From a bacterium (lineage in GTDB: Bacteria; Hydrogenedentota; Hydrogenedentia; Hydrogenedentiales; SLHB01), in assembly GCA_024231375.1 (NCBI GenBank), contig JAAEQP010000855.1, forward strand, positions 1-21,895: 21,895 nt of DNA. Direction: 5' to 3'. Under the pieces are notes generated by a model. The model searched no databases, was not told the DNA's origin, and worked only from the letters and a program-made list of their open reading frames with translations. The translations under genes and the position numbers were made by a program. This document shows, piece after piece, positions 7,008 to 16,400 of this stretch (within the stretch, counting starts at the first letter, position 1; each line of letters begins with the position of its first letter).

Positions 7008-9065
7008 GTGAGACACCTTGCATGGTATGGGGGGATTGCGATCATGGCGGCTGCACTGTCCGCGAATGCACGAGAGTTCTATGTCGCGCCAGACGGGGCT
7101 GACGCCAATCCCGGAACACAGGACCAGCCTTTCGCGACCCTTGGCCGGGCGCGGGATGCGGTCCGGGAAGCGAAGGCGGCGGCGGACGGACCCATCACGG
7201 TGTGGGTGCGCGGCGGGACGTATGCACTGACCGAGCCGGTGGTGTTTGGCCCTGACGATTCGGGCACGAAGGAGTGCCCGGTGGTGTATGCGGCCTATGG
7301 CGACGAAGAGCCTGTGTTTACGGGCGCGAAGGCCGTCACGGGCTGGAAGAAGGGTGAAGGCGAGCTGTGGACAACCGAGATTCCCGAAGTGAAGGCGGGG
7401 GACTGGTACTTCCGGCAGTTGTTCATGAACGGCGAGCGACGGGCGCGGGCGCGATTGCCGTTTGAGGGATACCACACGATTGCCGGGCCTACTGAACCCC
7501 GCAAGTTCGGGTTCGAGTACAAGCCGGGCGATATCGACGCGAACTGGCACAACATTGACGACGTGGAAGTGGTGGTGCTTCAGTTCTGGACCGAGGCGCG
7601 CCAGCGCATCGCGGCCATTGACCAGGACAAGAATATCGTGAAGTTCACGAGCCAGGTGTTCCGTCCGGCGGACTGGAACAAGGGCTACTACATCGAGAAC
7701 GTGCGTGAGGGCCTGTTGCGTCCTGGCGACTGGTATCTGGATCGGAAGACGGGCGTGATCGAGTACTGGGCCATGCCCGGCGAGGACATGACCAGCGTCG
7801 AAGCGGTTGCGCCGGTGGCTCGGCACTGGATTCGGGTGGAGGGTGACTACGAATCCGGACGCTACGTGGAGTACCTGACGTTTCGGGGGTTCACGTTTCA
7901 GTACACGAGTTGGCGGCTCGAAGAGGGCTTGGGCTACAGCTATCCTCAGGCGGCGGTGTCCATCACGCCGGGTGAACTGCTCTGGGCCGGGCATCCGTCC
8001 GAAGGGTTGAGCACACCCCAATCGCAGATTGAAGTGCCCGCGGGCATCTTTGCGCGAGGCGCGCGGCACGTGGCCTTTGAAGACAACGAGATCGCCCATA
8101 CCGGGGCGTGGGGCATTGACCTGTCGCTGGGTTGTCAGGACAACACGGTGGTTGGCAACCACGTGTGCGATCTGGGCGCGGGCGGCGTGCGCGTGGGCGG
8201 TACGGACGTGACCTTCGACGATGAAGAAGAGGCGTGCCGAAACGTGGTGTCCGACAACCACATTCACGACGGGTGCAACGTGTACCTGGGCGCGCCGGGC
8301 GTGTGGATCGGGCAGAGCAGCGGCAATCGGGTCGCCCACAACGAGATCCACGGCGCTTTCGAATGGGCCATTTCGGTGGGATGGACCTGGGGGTACATGC
8401 CACCGAACCGGGCGCGCGACAACGTGATCGAATACAACCACGTGCATCACTTGGGCGACGGACCGCTGGGCACGCACGGGGCCATCTATTTCGTGGGCGT
8501 GCAGCCGGGGTCCACGGCACGCTACAACCTGGTCCACGACATTCGCGGCGGCGGGTCGGGTCTGGTGCTGGACAATGCGTGTGCGGGAATCGTGCTCGAG
8601 TACAACGTGGTGCATCACTGCCAGTACGCGTCGTTCATGAGCAATCACAATGTGGTGGGCAACATCATCCAGAACAACGTATTTGCGATGGCGGAGGAGA
8701 CCCAGATTCACCGAATCGGCGATCTGCCGCGTGACGCGTCGAAGGTGCATCAGACCGGCGTGGCTTACCGGAACATCTGGTACTGGAAGGACGCCAAGCT
8801 CTTCCGACGCGACGATTGGCCCAATTACGACATGATCATCGACTACAACGTCTACTACGATTGCACGGATGGCAGCGAGACCAAGTTCCTGTCCCACACC
8901 TTCGCCGAATGGCAGGAAAAGGGTGTGGACAAGGCTTCGGTCTTCGGGGACCCGCTGTTCGTCGATCCGGACAACAATGATTACAGGCTCAAACCCGAGT
9001 CGCCCGCATTTGCGCTGGGATTTCGGCCAATTGACCTGAGCACCGTAGGGCCACGGCCCCGGTAG
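7008..9065 (+). CDS. Secreted right-handed beta-helix protein, GH141-like
   Basis: 685 residues. The GTG at 7008 is chosen because GGGAGGG (6993-6999) lies 8 nt upstream and the product then starts with a compact signal peptide (MRHLAWYGGIAIMAAALSANA, mature REFYVAPDG). An ATG at 6963 would put a polar arginine-rich leader ahead of it. The opening motif FYVAPDGADANPGTQDQPFATLGRARDAVR is the usual N-terminus of the parallel beta-helix/GH141 group, whose known members include an alpha-L-fucosidase and a xylanase. Residues about 300-600 carry beta-helix rungs rich in Asn and His (DNEIAHTGAWGIDL, NHVCDLGAGGVRVGG, YNHVHHLGDG, NVVHHCQYASF). It follows the sulfatase and precedes the next gene by 11 bp, so 7008-10828 is probably one operon. 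Fold is confident; GH141 assignment is by resemblance only. Confidence 0.8.
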   Translation: MRHLAWYGGIAIMAAALSANAREFYVAPDGADANPGTQDQPFATLGRARDAVREAKAAADGPITVWVRGGTYALTEPVVFGPDDSGTKECPVVYAAYGDEEPVFTGAKAVTGWKKGEGELWTTEIPEVKAGDWYFRQLFMNGERRARARLPFEGYHTIAGPTEPRKFGFEYKPGDIDANWHNIDDVEVVVLQFWTEARQRIAAIDQDKNIVKFTSQVFRPADWNKGYYIENVREGLLRPGDWYLDRKTGVIEYWAMPGEDMTSVEAVAPVARHWIRVEGDYESGRYVEYLTFRGFTFQYTSWRLEEGLGYSYPQAAVSITPGELLWAGHPSEGLSTPQSQIEVPAGIFARGARHVAFEDNEIAHTGAWGIDLSLGCQDNTVVGNHVCDLGAGGVRVGGTDVTFDDEEEACRNVVSDNHIHDGCNVYLGAPGVWIGQSSGNRVAHNEIHGAFEWAISVGWTWGYMPPNRARDNVIEYNHVHHLGDGPLGTHGAIYFVGVQPGSTARYNLVHDIRGGGSGLVLDNACAGIVLEYNVVHHCQYASFMSNHNVVGNIIQNNVFAMAEETQIHRIGDLPRDASKVHQTGVAYRNIWYWKDAKLFRRDDWPNYDMIIDYNVYYDCTDGSETKFLSHTFAEWQEKGVDKASVFGDPLFVDPDNNDYRLKPESPAFALGFRPIDLSTVGPRPR

Positions 9066-9076
9066 GGAGTGTTTTC

Positions 9077-10828
9077 ATGCGTCCTGTTGCTATTGCGGTG
9101 TTGATGGCCTTTCACGTTGCTGCCTGGGGTGCGGAGACCGACATTCGAATCACCGACCTGAGCGTGTGCCAGCCAGCCGAGGCCCTGTCGGACGTCATGG
9201 AACAGGGGCATTGGCAGCGCATCCCCTACGAAGCCGATGGGTTCGGCGGTGTCATGGTGGGGGCGTGGTCATTTGTGCATGCGCCCGAGATCACGCTGCC
9301 GTTGAACCGTGAAGGATGGCATCGGGTCTACATTGGGTATTGGAATCCCATGTTCGATTGGGACGACGAACCGATGATGAGGGTCCGGTTCAGCGACGAG
9401 GCTGGTTTCCGACTGATGCGGGGGCCGGGGCGGGCGGACACGTTTCAGGCGACGTTTTTGCGGGAGACGTTCTATGCATGCGCTGACCTGACGGGACGCG
9501 ACTTGGTGTTCGGGAAGGCGAACGGACTGAAAGGGCAGAAGGCCTACTACGCCTACGTTAGGTTGGTGCCGATGTCGGCGGAGGACACCGAGCGTGAGCA
9601 GCAGGACCGCGCGGACCGGAGCACGCGCCGACTGACCTCGGTCATCGACGGGCTCAGCTACTTCCATTGGGGCGAGTTCCAGACGAAGCAGGACATCCTT
9701 TCCCTGGTGGAGGCCTACCGGAATTCGGACATCGAGCGCGTCATCTGGGCCGTCAACTACGGGGAGCGCGTCAACTATCCGAGCCGTGTGCCGGGGGCTG
9801 TGAACGTGGATCGCTATAGCCGCGGAGGCCTGGCTCGACCCGGAGATGGTGCGGCGTATATCGAGGGCGAGAAGCACATGCACGACGCCTTGCTGGCGAT
9901 GCAGGAGCAGGGGATTGTGCCCCAACGGGTGGCGGCGGAGCATGCGCGATCCATGGGGATTCGGTTCTGCGGCATGATGCGGCTTGGCATCCTGGGGCCG
10001 ATCCCTCACGAGCCAGAGGGTGAACGGCTGCTCTCGAAGCATCCCGAGTATCGGCAGGTGCTGGCGAACGGCGTGGCCATCGAAAAGGCCAGCTATGCGT
10101 TTCCCGAGGTGCGCCAACTCATGCTGGATGTGCTTCGCGAATCGGTGACGGAGTTGGGGTTGGACGGCATGAATCTGTGTTTTGTGCGGGGTCCGCACCT
10201 GATGCAATACGAACAACCGATTCTGGACGCGTGCCGGGCCAAGTTTGACAAGGACGCGCGTGAACTCGAGTACAACGACCCGGCCCTGTGTGAAATTCGC
10301 GGTGATTTCATGACGGAATTCCTACGCGATGCGCGGCGCGTGCTGGACGAGGTGGGTGAGGTCCAAGGGCGGAAGCTTGAACTGTCGATTTGGGCGTGGC
10401 CTACGACGCAGACTGTGTGGATGGGGGGCACGCCGATACAGGAAGGACTCGACATCAAGGCCTGGATCGCGGAGGGGCTGTTGGACGACGTGATCTTCCA
10501 GGAAGGCGTGGACCCGGAATGCCAGGAGTTGTGCAAGGAGCATGGCTGCACGTTTACGTTGTTCACGGGGTATCGCCAGGCAAAGGCCATGAAGCCCGTG
10601 ACCATCGCTACGGCCTACGGCGCCGGCGTGGAACGGTTCGCGTGGTGGGACATGGATATCCGGCAGATCACCGTCACCGACTGGGCCTGGATGCGGCGCG
10701 TCGGCCACCGCGAGGAGATGTTTTCGTGGGATGGGGCGCCTTACGAGATCAGGTCTACGCGGTTGCGGACCGTGGGCGGGGCGGATGTGATGCATGCGCT
10801 TGAGCAGTCGGTGTATTCGGGGGGGTGA
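9077..10828 (+). CDS. Secreted TIM-barrel protein, GHL-like, without the acidic pair of its neighbour
   Basis: 583 residues, ATG at 9077 with AGGGAG 8-9 nt upstream and a signal peptide (MRPVAIAVLMAFHVAAWGA). Residues 20-170 are a beta-rich N-terminal domain, and about 180-550 look like a (beta/alpha)8 barrel. Layout and short motifs parallel the protein at 3561: SKHPEY against KEHPEW, and EVRQLMLDVLRE...LGLDGMNLCF against EVRDYVVRMVRH...DVDGVELDF. At the equivalent of Glu213/Asp215, this protein has Asn366 and Cys368, so it may use other residues or be a non-catalytic binder. Its ATG is 11 bp after the beta-helix stop. I do not recognise a characterised family. Confidence 0.7.
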   Translation: MRPVAIAVLMAFHVAAWGAETDIRITDLSVCQPAEALSDVMEQGHWQRIPYEADGFGGVMVGAWSFVHAPEITLPLNREGWHRVYIGYWNPMFDWDDEPMMRVRFSDEAGFRLMRGPGRADTFQATFLRETFYACADLTGRDLVFGKANGLKGQKAYYAYVRLVPMSAEDTEREQQDRADRSTRRLTSVIDGLSYFHWGEFQTKQDILSLVEAYRNSDIERVIWAVNYGERVNYPSRVPGAVNVDRYSRGGLARPGDGAAYIEGEKHMHDALLAMQEQGIVPQRVAAEHARSMGIRFCGMMRLGILGPIPHEPEGERLLSKHPEYRQVLANGVAIEKASYAFPEVRQLMLDVLRESVTELGLDGMNLCFVRGPHLMQYEQPILDACRAKFDKDARELEYNDPALCEIRGDFMTEFLRDARRVLDEVGEVQGRKLELSIWAWPTTQTVWMGGTPIQEGLDIKAWIAEGLLDDVIFQEGVDPECQELCKEHGCTFTLFTGYRQAKAMKPVTIATAYGAGVERFAWWDMDIRQITVTDWAWMRRVGHREEMFSWDGAPYEIRSTRLRTVGGADVMHALEQSVYSGG

Positions 10829-10830
10829 CG

Positions 10831-10988
10831 CGCGCCGGGGCGGCGCGATCCGAAGAAGGCGCAGACGCCTTCTTCTGGGTGCGGCTCCGTCAGGGTGTTG
10901 GCATGGGGGGGGATGGCTTCGGTCGCGGGGTGTGGCGCGGTCTGAGCGCGGCCTAGAGGCCGCGACCCGTCACAGCAGGGTCGCCCTG
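10831..10988. repeat. Cluster of four short perfect hairpins after the glycan operon
   Basis: In the 340-bp gap 10829-11168 four stems follow each other: 10831-10836/10842-10847, 10852-10861/10866-10875 (10 bp, loop CAGA), 10946-10953/10956-10963 (CGCGGCCT with a 2-nt loop), and 10974-10979/10983-10988 (GCAGGG). The 10-bp stem, 24 bp after the stop codon, is the best terminator candidate but lacks a T-run. The rest of the gap (10989-11151) holds no gene that I can support and presumably carries the promoter of the transporter unit. Confidence 0.55.
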
Positions 10989-11168
10989 CGGCGAAATCAC
11001 GGAAAACCCCATGCGCGGCTTGCGCTGGGGGAGCGGTTGGTGTAGGCTTGGCGGAATACGCGTTGAGGGTGATCGGCGCGTAATTTGCCCGATCGACGAC
11101 TGGGCGTCGTTGCCGGGCCATCTCGACTGGGGTGTTTCACGCTTCGCGCATAGGAGGATTCTACGCTC

Positions 11169-11468
11169 ATGCTTCACGAACCAGCTTCCCAAGGGGGACC
11201 CGATCCAGCCGCCTCATATAAGATGCGGTTGGGGGTCTATATGTTCATTGCCTACGCCCTGTTCTACGCAGGGTTTGTGGCGATCAATACGTTCAAGCCC
11301 ACGATGATGGAATCGACGGTATTCCTCGGCCTGAATCTGGCAGTGGTGTACGGTTTCGGTTTGATAATCGTGGCCTTGATTCTGGCCCTTATCTACAACC
11401 ACCTGTGTTCGACGAAGGAAGCCGCCATGGGCGACTCGCAGGACGGATCCCAGGGGGAGGATGCATAA
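11169..11468 (+). CDS. DUF485 inner-membrane protein (YjcH-like), partner of the ActP-type symporter
   Basis: 99 residues. AGGAGG (11152-11157) precedes the ATG at a slightly long spacing of 11 nt. Two membrane segments are clear, about residues 22-42 (VYMFIAYALFYAGFVAINTF) and 52-76 (FLGLNLAVVYGFGLIIVALILALIY), with a short charged C-tail. This size and topology, and the position directly before an ActP-like symporter, match the DUF485/YjcH family, which is cotranscribed with acetate permease in E. coli and other bacteria. Its molecular role is not settled. The stop TAA directly abuts the ATG of the symporter, so the two are almost certainly translated from one message. Confidence 0.9.
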   Translation: MLHEPASQGGPDPAASYKMRLGVYMFIAYALFYAGFVAINTFKPTMMESTVFLGLNLAVVYGFGLIIVALILALIYNHLCSTKEAAMGDSQDGSQGEDA

Positions 11469-13340
11469 ATGGCTGTCGCACTGTTCGTTCTATTCGTCAC
11501 CCTGGTTCTGGTTCTGTCGTTCTACTTCGCGCGTAAGACCAAATCGGCCTCCGGCTACTTCGCCGCGGGCGGGCAAATCCATTGGGGCGTGAACGGCATC
11601 GCCTTTGCGGGCGACTACCTCAGCGCAGCGTCGTTCCTCGGCATCTGCGGCATGATCGCCACCGTCGGGTACGACGGATTTCTCTATTCCATCGGCTATC
11701 TGGCCGGTTGGATTGTGGCGCTGTTTGTCGTGGCCGAGCCCATGAAACGGCTTGGAAAGTACACCTTCACGGACGCATTGGACGCCAAGTTCGATTCGCG
11801 GGGCATCAAGCTCGCCGCGGCCATCAGCACGTTGGTCGTGTCCGTCTGCTACCTCATTCCGCAGATGGTTGGCGCGGGCGTGCTCGTGGAGCCCCTGTTG
11901 GGCCTGCCCCACTACGTGGGCGTTATCATGGTGGGCGCCATCGTGATCACGATTGTGGCGACTGCCGGTATGACGTCGACGACCTACGTGCAGTTCCTCA
12001 AGGGCGGCCTGTTGATTGTCTTCTCGTTTATCCTGGTCATTGCGGTGCTGGTGCGCGGACTCACGACGACGCCCGACCAAGGCGGCGACGTGCCGTTCCA
12101 CGAGTACAGGGTCATGACCAAGGCCGACCTGGGGTCCGCGAAGGTTGTCGCCACGACCGACGTGAAGGACCTTACGTTCGCCAAGATCTCCATGGACGGT
12201 CAGGAAGCGTGGTGGCAGCAGACCGCGCCGGACACGTACCAGGAGATCCAATGGGTCGTCGCCACCGAAGTCGACGGCGAGAAAGTTGAATTGATCAACG
12301 GCGCGCCCAAGTCGGACGAGAACCAGTTGCGCCAGTCCGGTAGCCTGAAGGCGATAGCCGGCAAGACGGGGGAAGAAGCCGACACCGGCGCCGTTGGCCC
12401 GTTCAAGTTTCTGTCGATCCTGGCGGACAAGTCCACCACGATTCAGCGGTGGAAGAGTGCCAAGTTCGACGATGGCGGCGACGCGGTTACGGCCTACTAC
12501 CCCGTGGATAGTGCCGGTAACGCCGTCATGGTGCCCGGCCTGAAGTTCAAGGTTGGCACCGGGTACGAGAAGCTCAACTTCATCTCGTTGATGCTGGCGC
12601 TGTTCTTCGGCACGGCGGCCTTGCCTCACATTCTCATCCGTTACTACACGGTACCGAGCCCGGCTGCCGCGCGTAAATCCACGATTGTGGCGATTGCGGC
12701 CATCGGGTTCTTCTACATCCTCACGCTGTACATGGGCCTGGGCGCCATGGTGAGCGCCGTCGTCAATCCGGTCACGAACAACATGTCGGCGCCCCTTCTT
12801 GCGCGGTCCTTTGGCACGTTCCTGTTCGCCATCATCTCGGCCATCGCCTTTGCGACGGTACTGGGCACGGTGAGCGGCCTGATCGTGGCGGCCTCCGGTG
12901 CGGTGGCCCACGACCTGATGGATCGATTCGCCCAGATAAAGATGGACGAGAAGCAGAAGGTCAAGGCGGGCAAGATCGCCGCGTTCGCCGTCGGCATCGT
13001 GGCCATCATCCTTGGCATTCTGTTCCGGGGTATGAACGTATCGTTCCTGGTTGGATGGGCGTTCGCCGTGGCGGCATCGGCCAACCTGCCGGCCATCATG
13101 ATGCTGCTTTTCTGGAAAGGCACCACCGCCAAGGGTATTACTGCGTCAATCATCGTTGGTGCGGTCGTGGCTGTCGGATGGATTCTCCTGTCGCCGGACA
13201 TGTACGTACGCTATGGTCTTGATCCCGAGACGTCCTTGCTCAAGTTCAGCAACCCGGCCATCGTGTCGGTGCCCATCAGTTTCGCGACGCTGATCGTGGT
13301 CTCGCTGATCACCAAGAAAGACAACGCAGCCCTAGCGTAG
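11469..13340 (+). CDS. Cation/acetate-type symporter (SSS family, ActP-like) with an enlarged loop
   Basis: 623 residues, against about 550 for E. coli ActP. GGGGAGG lies about 8 nt before the ATG. SSS/ActP marks are the N-terminal FYFARKTKSASGYFAAGG, GIAFAGDYLSAASFLGI, GYDGFLYSIGYLAGW, GRYTFTDAL-like GKYTFTDAL, and GTAALPHILIRYYTVPSPAAARKS (after residue 375), which is close to the ActP sequence. The family uses the sodium gradient to import short carboxylates such as acetate or pyruvate. Between the segments ending near residue 195 and restarting near 366 there is a hydrophilic insert of about 170 residues (TTTPDQGG...KVGTGYEKL), much larger than in E. coli ActP and probably extracytoplasmic. 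The DUF485 gene upstream and the DUF294 fusion downstream support the ActP-type assignment. Acetate as substrate is inference. Confidence 0.92.
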   Translation: MAVALFVLFVTLVLVLSFYFARKTKSASGYFAAGGQIHWGVNGIAFAGDYLSAASFLGICGMIATVGYDGFLYSIGYLAGWIVALFVVAEPMKRLGKYTFTDALDAKFDSRGIKLAAAISTLVVSVCYLIPQMVGAGVLVEPLLGLPHYVGVIMVGAIVITIVATAGMTSTTYVQFLKGGLLIVFSFILVIAVLVRGLTTTPDQGGDVPFHEYRVMTKADLGSAKVVATTDVKDLTFAKISMDGQEAWWQQTAPDTYQEIQWVVATEVDGEKVELINGAPKSDENQLRQSGSLKAIAGKTGEEADTGAVGPFKFLSILADKSTTIQRWKSAKFDDGGDAVTAYYPVDSAGNAVMVPGLKFKVGTGYEKLNFISLMLALFFGTAALPHILIRYYTVPSPAAARKSTIVAIAAIGFFYILTLYMGLGAMVSAVVNPVTNNMSAPLLARSFGTFLFAIISAIAFATVLGTVSGLIVAASGAVAHDLMDRFAQIKMDEKQKVKAGKIAAFAVGIVAIILGILFRGMNVSFLVGWAFAVAASANLPAIMMLLFWKGTTAKGITASIIVGAVVAVGWILLSPDMYVRYGLDPETSLLKFSNPAIVSVPISFATLIVVSLITKKDNAALA

Positions 13341-13350
13341 CCGCTCGTGG

Positions 13351-13356
13351 TAGACT
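13351..13356 (+). promoter_or_regulatory. Possible -10 (TAGACT) ahead of the PHP-DUF294 fusion gene
   Basis: TAGACT lies 84 nt before the ATG at 13441 and resembles the TATACT and TAGAAT boxes elsewhere in the window. No -35 is visible, so this is a weak call; the gene may simply be read through from the symporter 100 bp upstream. Confidence 0.25.
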
Positions 13357-13370
13357 GTAGATGCGCATTT

Positions 13371-13410
13371 GCGGCGCAGCATTCGGCATTTCGGCCGGGT
13401 GCTGCGCCGC
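13371..13410 (+). promoter_or_regulatory. Strong hairpin in the leader of the fusion gene
   Basis: GCGGCGCAGCA (13371-13381) pairs perfectly with TGCTGCGCCGC (13400-13410) around an 18-nt loop. It starts 30 nt after the symporter stop and ends 30 nt before the fusion ATG. There is no T-run, so it is not a classic intrinsic terminator. It could stabilise the symporter message or tune expression of the distal gene. Confidence 0.6.
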
Positions 13411-13440
13411 TGCACACTACACGCGAGATTTGGTGACGCA

Positions 13441-16400
13441 ATGAGCGAAAAGACGCGGGTCAACTTCCACTGCCACTCGGACCTGAGCGACGGCGCGTTG
13501 CCGCCCGAACAGATGGCGGCGCTGCTCGCGCGCGATGGGGTGCGGTACGCGTCCCTTGTCGACCACGACACCATTGCCGGTCTCGAACGGTTCGAGGACA
13601 CACTGAAACGCAAAGGGGTGGGGTTCATCCCCGGCGTGGAGGTGACCGCCGGGCTCGGCGGTCGGGAAGTCCATCTCCTGGGCTACGGGTTCGACACCTC
13701 TTACGAACCGCTCCGCGACCTCCTCGATTCCATTCGCCGCCGCCGCACCATCCACATCCAATCGGCCATCGAGTCGCTACGGGGCACGTTGTCGGGCGGG
13801 GGCGGCGATGACGCCGAGGAGAAGGAACCCGGGGCGCTGGTCGACTGTGCGCGTGTAATCAAGATTATCCACGAAGCGGGCGGGCACGTGTTCCTGGCCC
13901 ATCCTTTGAGTCTGGTGCCCGATCCACTGGACCTTGAGCGGTTCCTGGTCGAACTGAAATCCCTCGGTCTGGATGGCGTGGAAGCCTACTACGCGCCCTA
14001 CGCGGGCGATGTCCGCGCCGCCCTCGCCGATCTGGCGCGAAAACACGGCTTGGCCGTTGTGGCGGGTACCGACTTCCATCGGGCCGAGCATCCTCATGCC
14101 GACCAGCCGGGCATGGATGTCCCTACCGAGACCTGGAAGCAGTTTCGCGACCTGCTGCGTGTGCAGCCGGAAGACAGCGCCGTGGGGTCGCGCAAGCGGA
14201 GCGGTGACGGTGTTCCCATGCACCGGCATTGGTTCAGGTGGCGCCGCTATCTGCTCGGGGTTGTCGTTCCCGTGCTCTTGACGATCGCCCTGTTCGAGTT
14301 TGCCATCTTCGATGTGTTCGTGCCTGCGTTTGAGAATGCCCTGCTGACACGGAAGCGCGATGTGAACAAGGATCTCACGGCTGTGGCCGTGAGTATCTTG
14401 GAGGAGTACGACCAGGAGGTCCAAGCCGGCGACATGCCGCTTGACGATGCCCAGAGACTGGCCATTGAGCGCCTTCGCTACATGCGGTACGGTCCCGAGG
14501 GCAAAGACTACTTCTGGGTCACCGACATGCACCCGCGCATGGTGCTTCACCCCTACCGCACCGAACTGGAAGGACAGGACCTCACCGCCTACGAAGACCG
14601 CCAGGGAAAGCTGCTGTTCCTTGAGTTCGTCAAGGAGGTGACCGACGACGGCGAGGGATTCGTCGACTACATGTGGCAATGGAAGGACAACCCGTCGCGG
14701 GTCGCGCCGAAGCTGTCCTATGTGAAGTTGTTTGAGCCGTGGGGTTGGATTGTGGGAACCGGCATCTATGTCGATGACGTTGAGGCTGAGATTCACCGCA
14801 TTTCACGCCACCTCATCAACGTCTCCCTGGCGATTACGGGTATCGTGGCCATACTGCTGTTCTTCATCGCCCAGCAGGGGCTCACCATGGAACGACAGCG
14901 GCGGCGCGCGGAGGACGCGCTGCGGGATTCCCACGAACGCTACCGCACGCTGGTGGAGTCGGCGGCCGAGGGGACCCTGATGGTGCTCGAAGGGAAGTGC
15001 GTGTTCGCCAATCGGACGCTGCTGAATCTCTTGGGGTACACGGAAGACGAACTTCCGCTACTGGACCTGTTCGACCTGCTGCCGCCGGGCCAGCTCGACA
15101 GCAGCCCCACGCTTCGATATTTCACGGACCTCATTGAAGGCAAGCCGTGCCCTCAGGATCACGTGGGCCAGTTGCGCCAGAAGAGTGGCGCAACCATCGA
15201 CGCGGCTGTGACCGTGGGCAAGACGGTCTTGGGCGGACGCAGTGGATTCGTCATCACGGTCCGCGACGCCAGCAGCGAACGTGCCCGGATGTCGGTTGCT
15301 TCCCAAGGCGCGGCGCCGGCTCCGTGGCTGGTTCAGGATCTGCAAGCCTCGCTGATGTTCCTCAATGAACCTATCCGGCCTTATCTGAAAGAACCTCCGG
15401 CGTGCCCCATGGACATGTCGGTGCGGGAGGCGGCCCGTTTGATGACACGGCACGATTCATCGGCGGCGCTCGTAATGGGGCCGTCCGGCGAGGCGGTGGG
15501 TATGGTGACCGACACCGACCTGCGGGAACGGGTCCTGGCCGGGACCGCGGAACTCCACAGGCCCGTGTACGAGATTATGAGTTCCCCGCTCATTTCGGTG
15601 GGCGACGATGCGCTGGTGTACGAAGCGATCCTGCGGATGCAGGAGTGCGACATCGAACACCTGGTGGTGCGCGACGCGGAAGGCACGCCTACGGGACTTG
15701 TGCGCGACTCGGACCTGCTCCAGTTCCACCGGTACGCGTCGGCGGTGGTGACACGCGAGATCGAGCGCGCGGACTCGCCCGAGGAGATTGCCGAGGCCCG
15801 CGCCCGATTGCCTGTTATCGTGACGGCCCTGCTGGAAGCGGGCACACGGCCCCAGAGCGTGATGCGTTTCATCAGTGCGGTTCACGACGCGGCCACCACC
15901 CGGCTGCTCCGTTTGGCACTGGACCGCCATGGTCCGCCGCCCGTGCGGTTCGCGTTCGTGTGCATGGGCAGTCAGGGACGTCAGGAAGAGACTCTGGTGA
16001 CTGACCAGGATAACGGCATCATTTACGAAGATGCCGAAGGCGAAGCGGCGGAGGCCGCGGACGCGTACTTCACGGCCCTGAGCAAGGACGTGTGCTCGTG
16101 GCTCGATAAGGTGGGCTACGACTACTGCGTGGGCGGCGTGATGGCGCAGAACGCGCTGTGGCGCGGGCCCTTGTCCAAGTGGCGGAGGCAGTTGGGGCAG
16201 TGGATTGCGGCGTCGGAACCCACGGACCTCCTCAAGTTCGATATGGTGTTCGATTTCCGGTGTGTCTACGGGGCCACGGATCTTGTCAACGCCCTGCGCG
16301 GTACGGTTTCCGACGATGTGAAACGGCACAGCGCGTTCCTGCTGCACTTTGCGCGCAACGCCCTGCGCTACAAGCCGCCGGTTGGCTGGTTTGGACAGCT

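Noticed and set aside
5420..7045. Minus-strand open frame of 541 codons opposite the sulfatase
   Set aside because: Antisense shadow rich in Arg/His/Val; the plus strand carries the complete sulfatase active site.
6885..8897. Minus-strand open frame of 670 codons opposite the beta-helix gene
   Set aside because: It is long only because stop codons are rare in GC-rich antisense; it shows no domain, no signal peptide and no ribosome-binding site, while the plus strand encodes a coherent exported protein.
11041..11110. Possible sigma54 promoter ahead of the DUF485 gene
   Set aside because: TTGGCGG...TTGAG resembles the -24/-12 elements, but the required GG-N10-GC spacing is not met.
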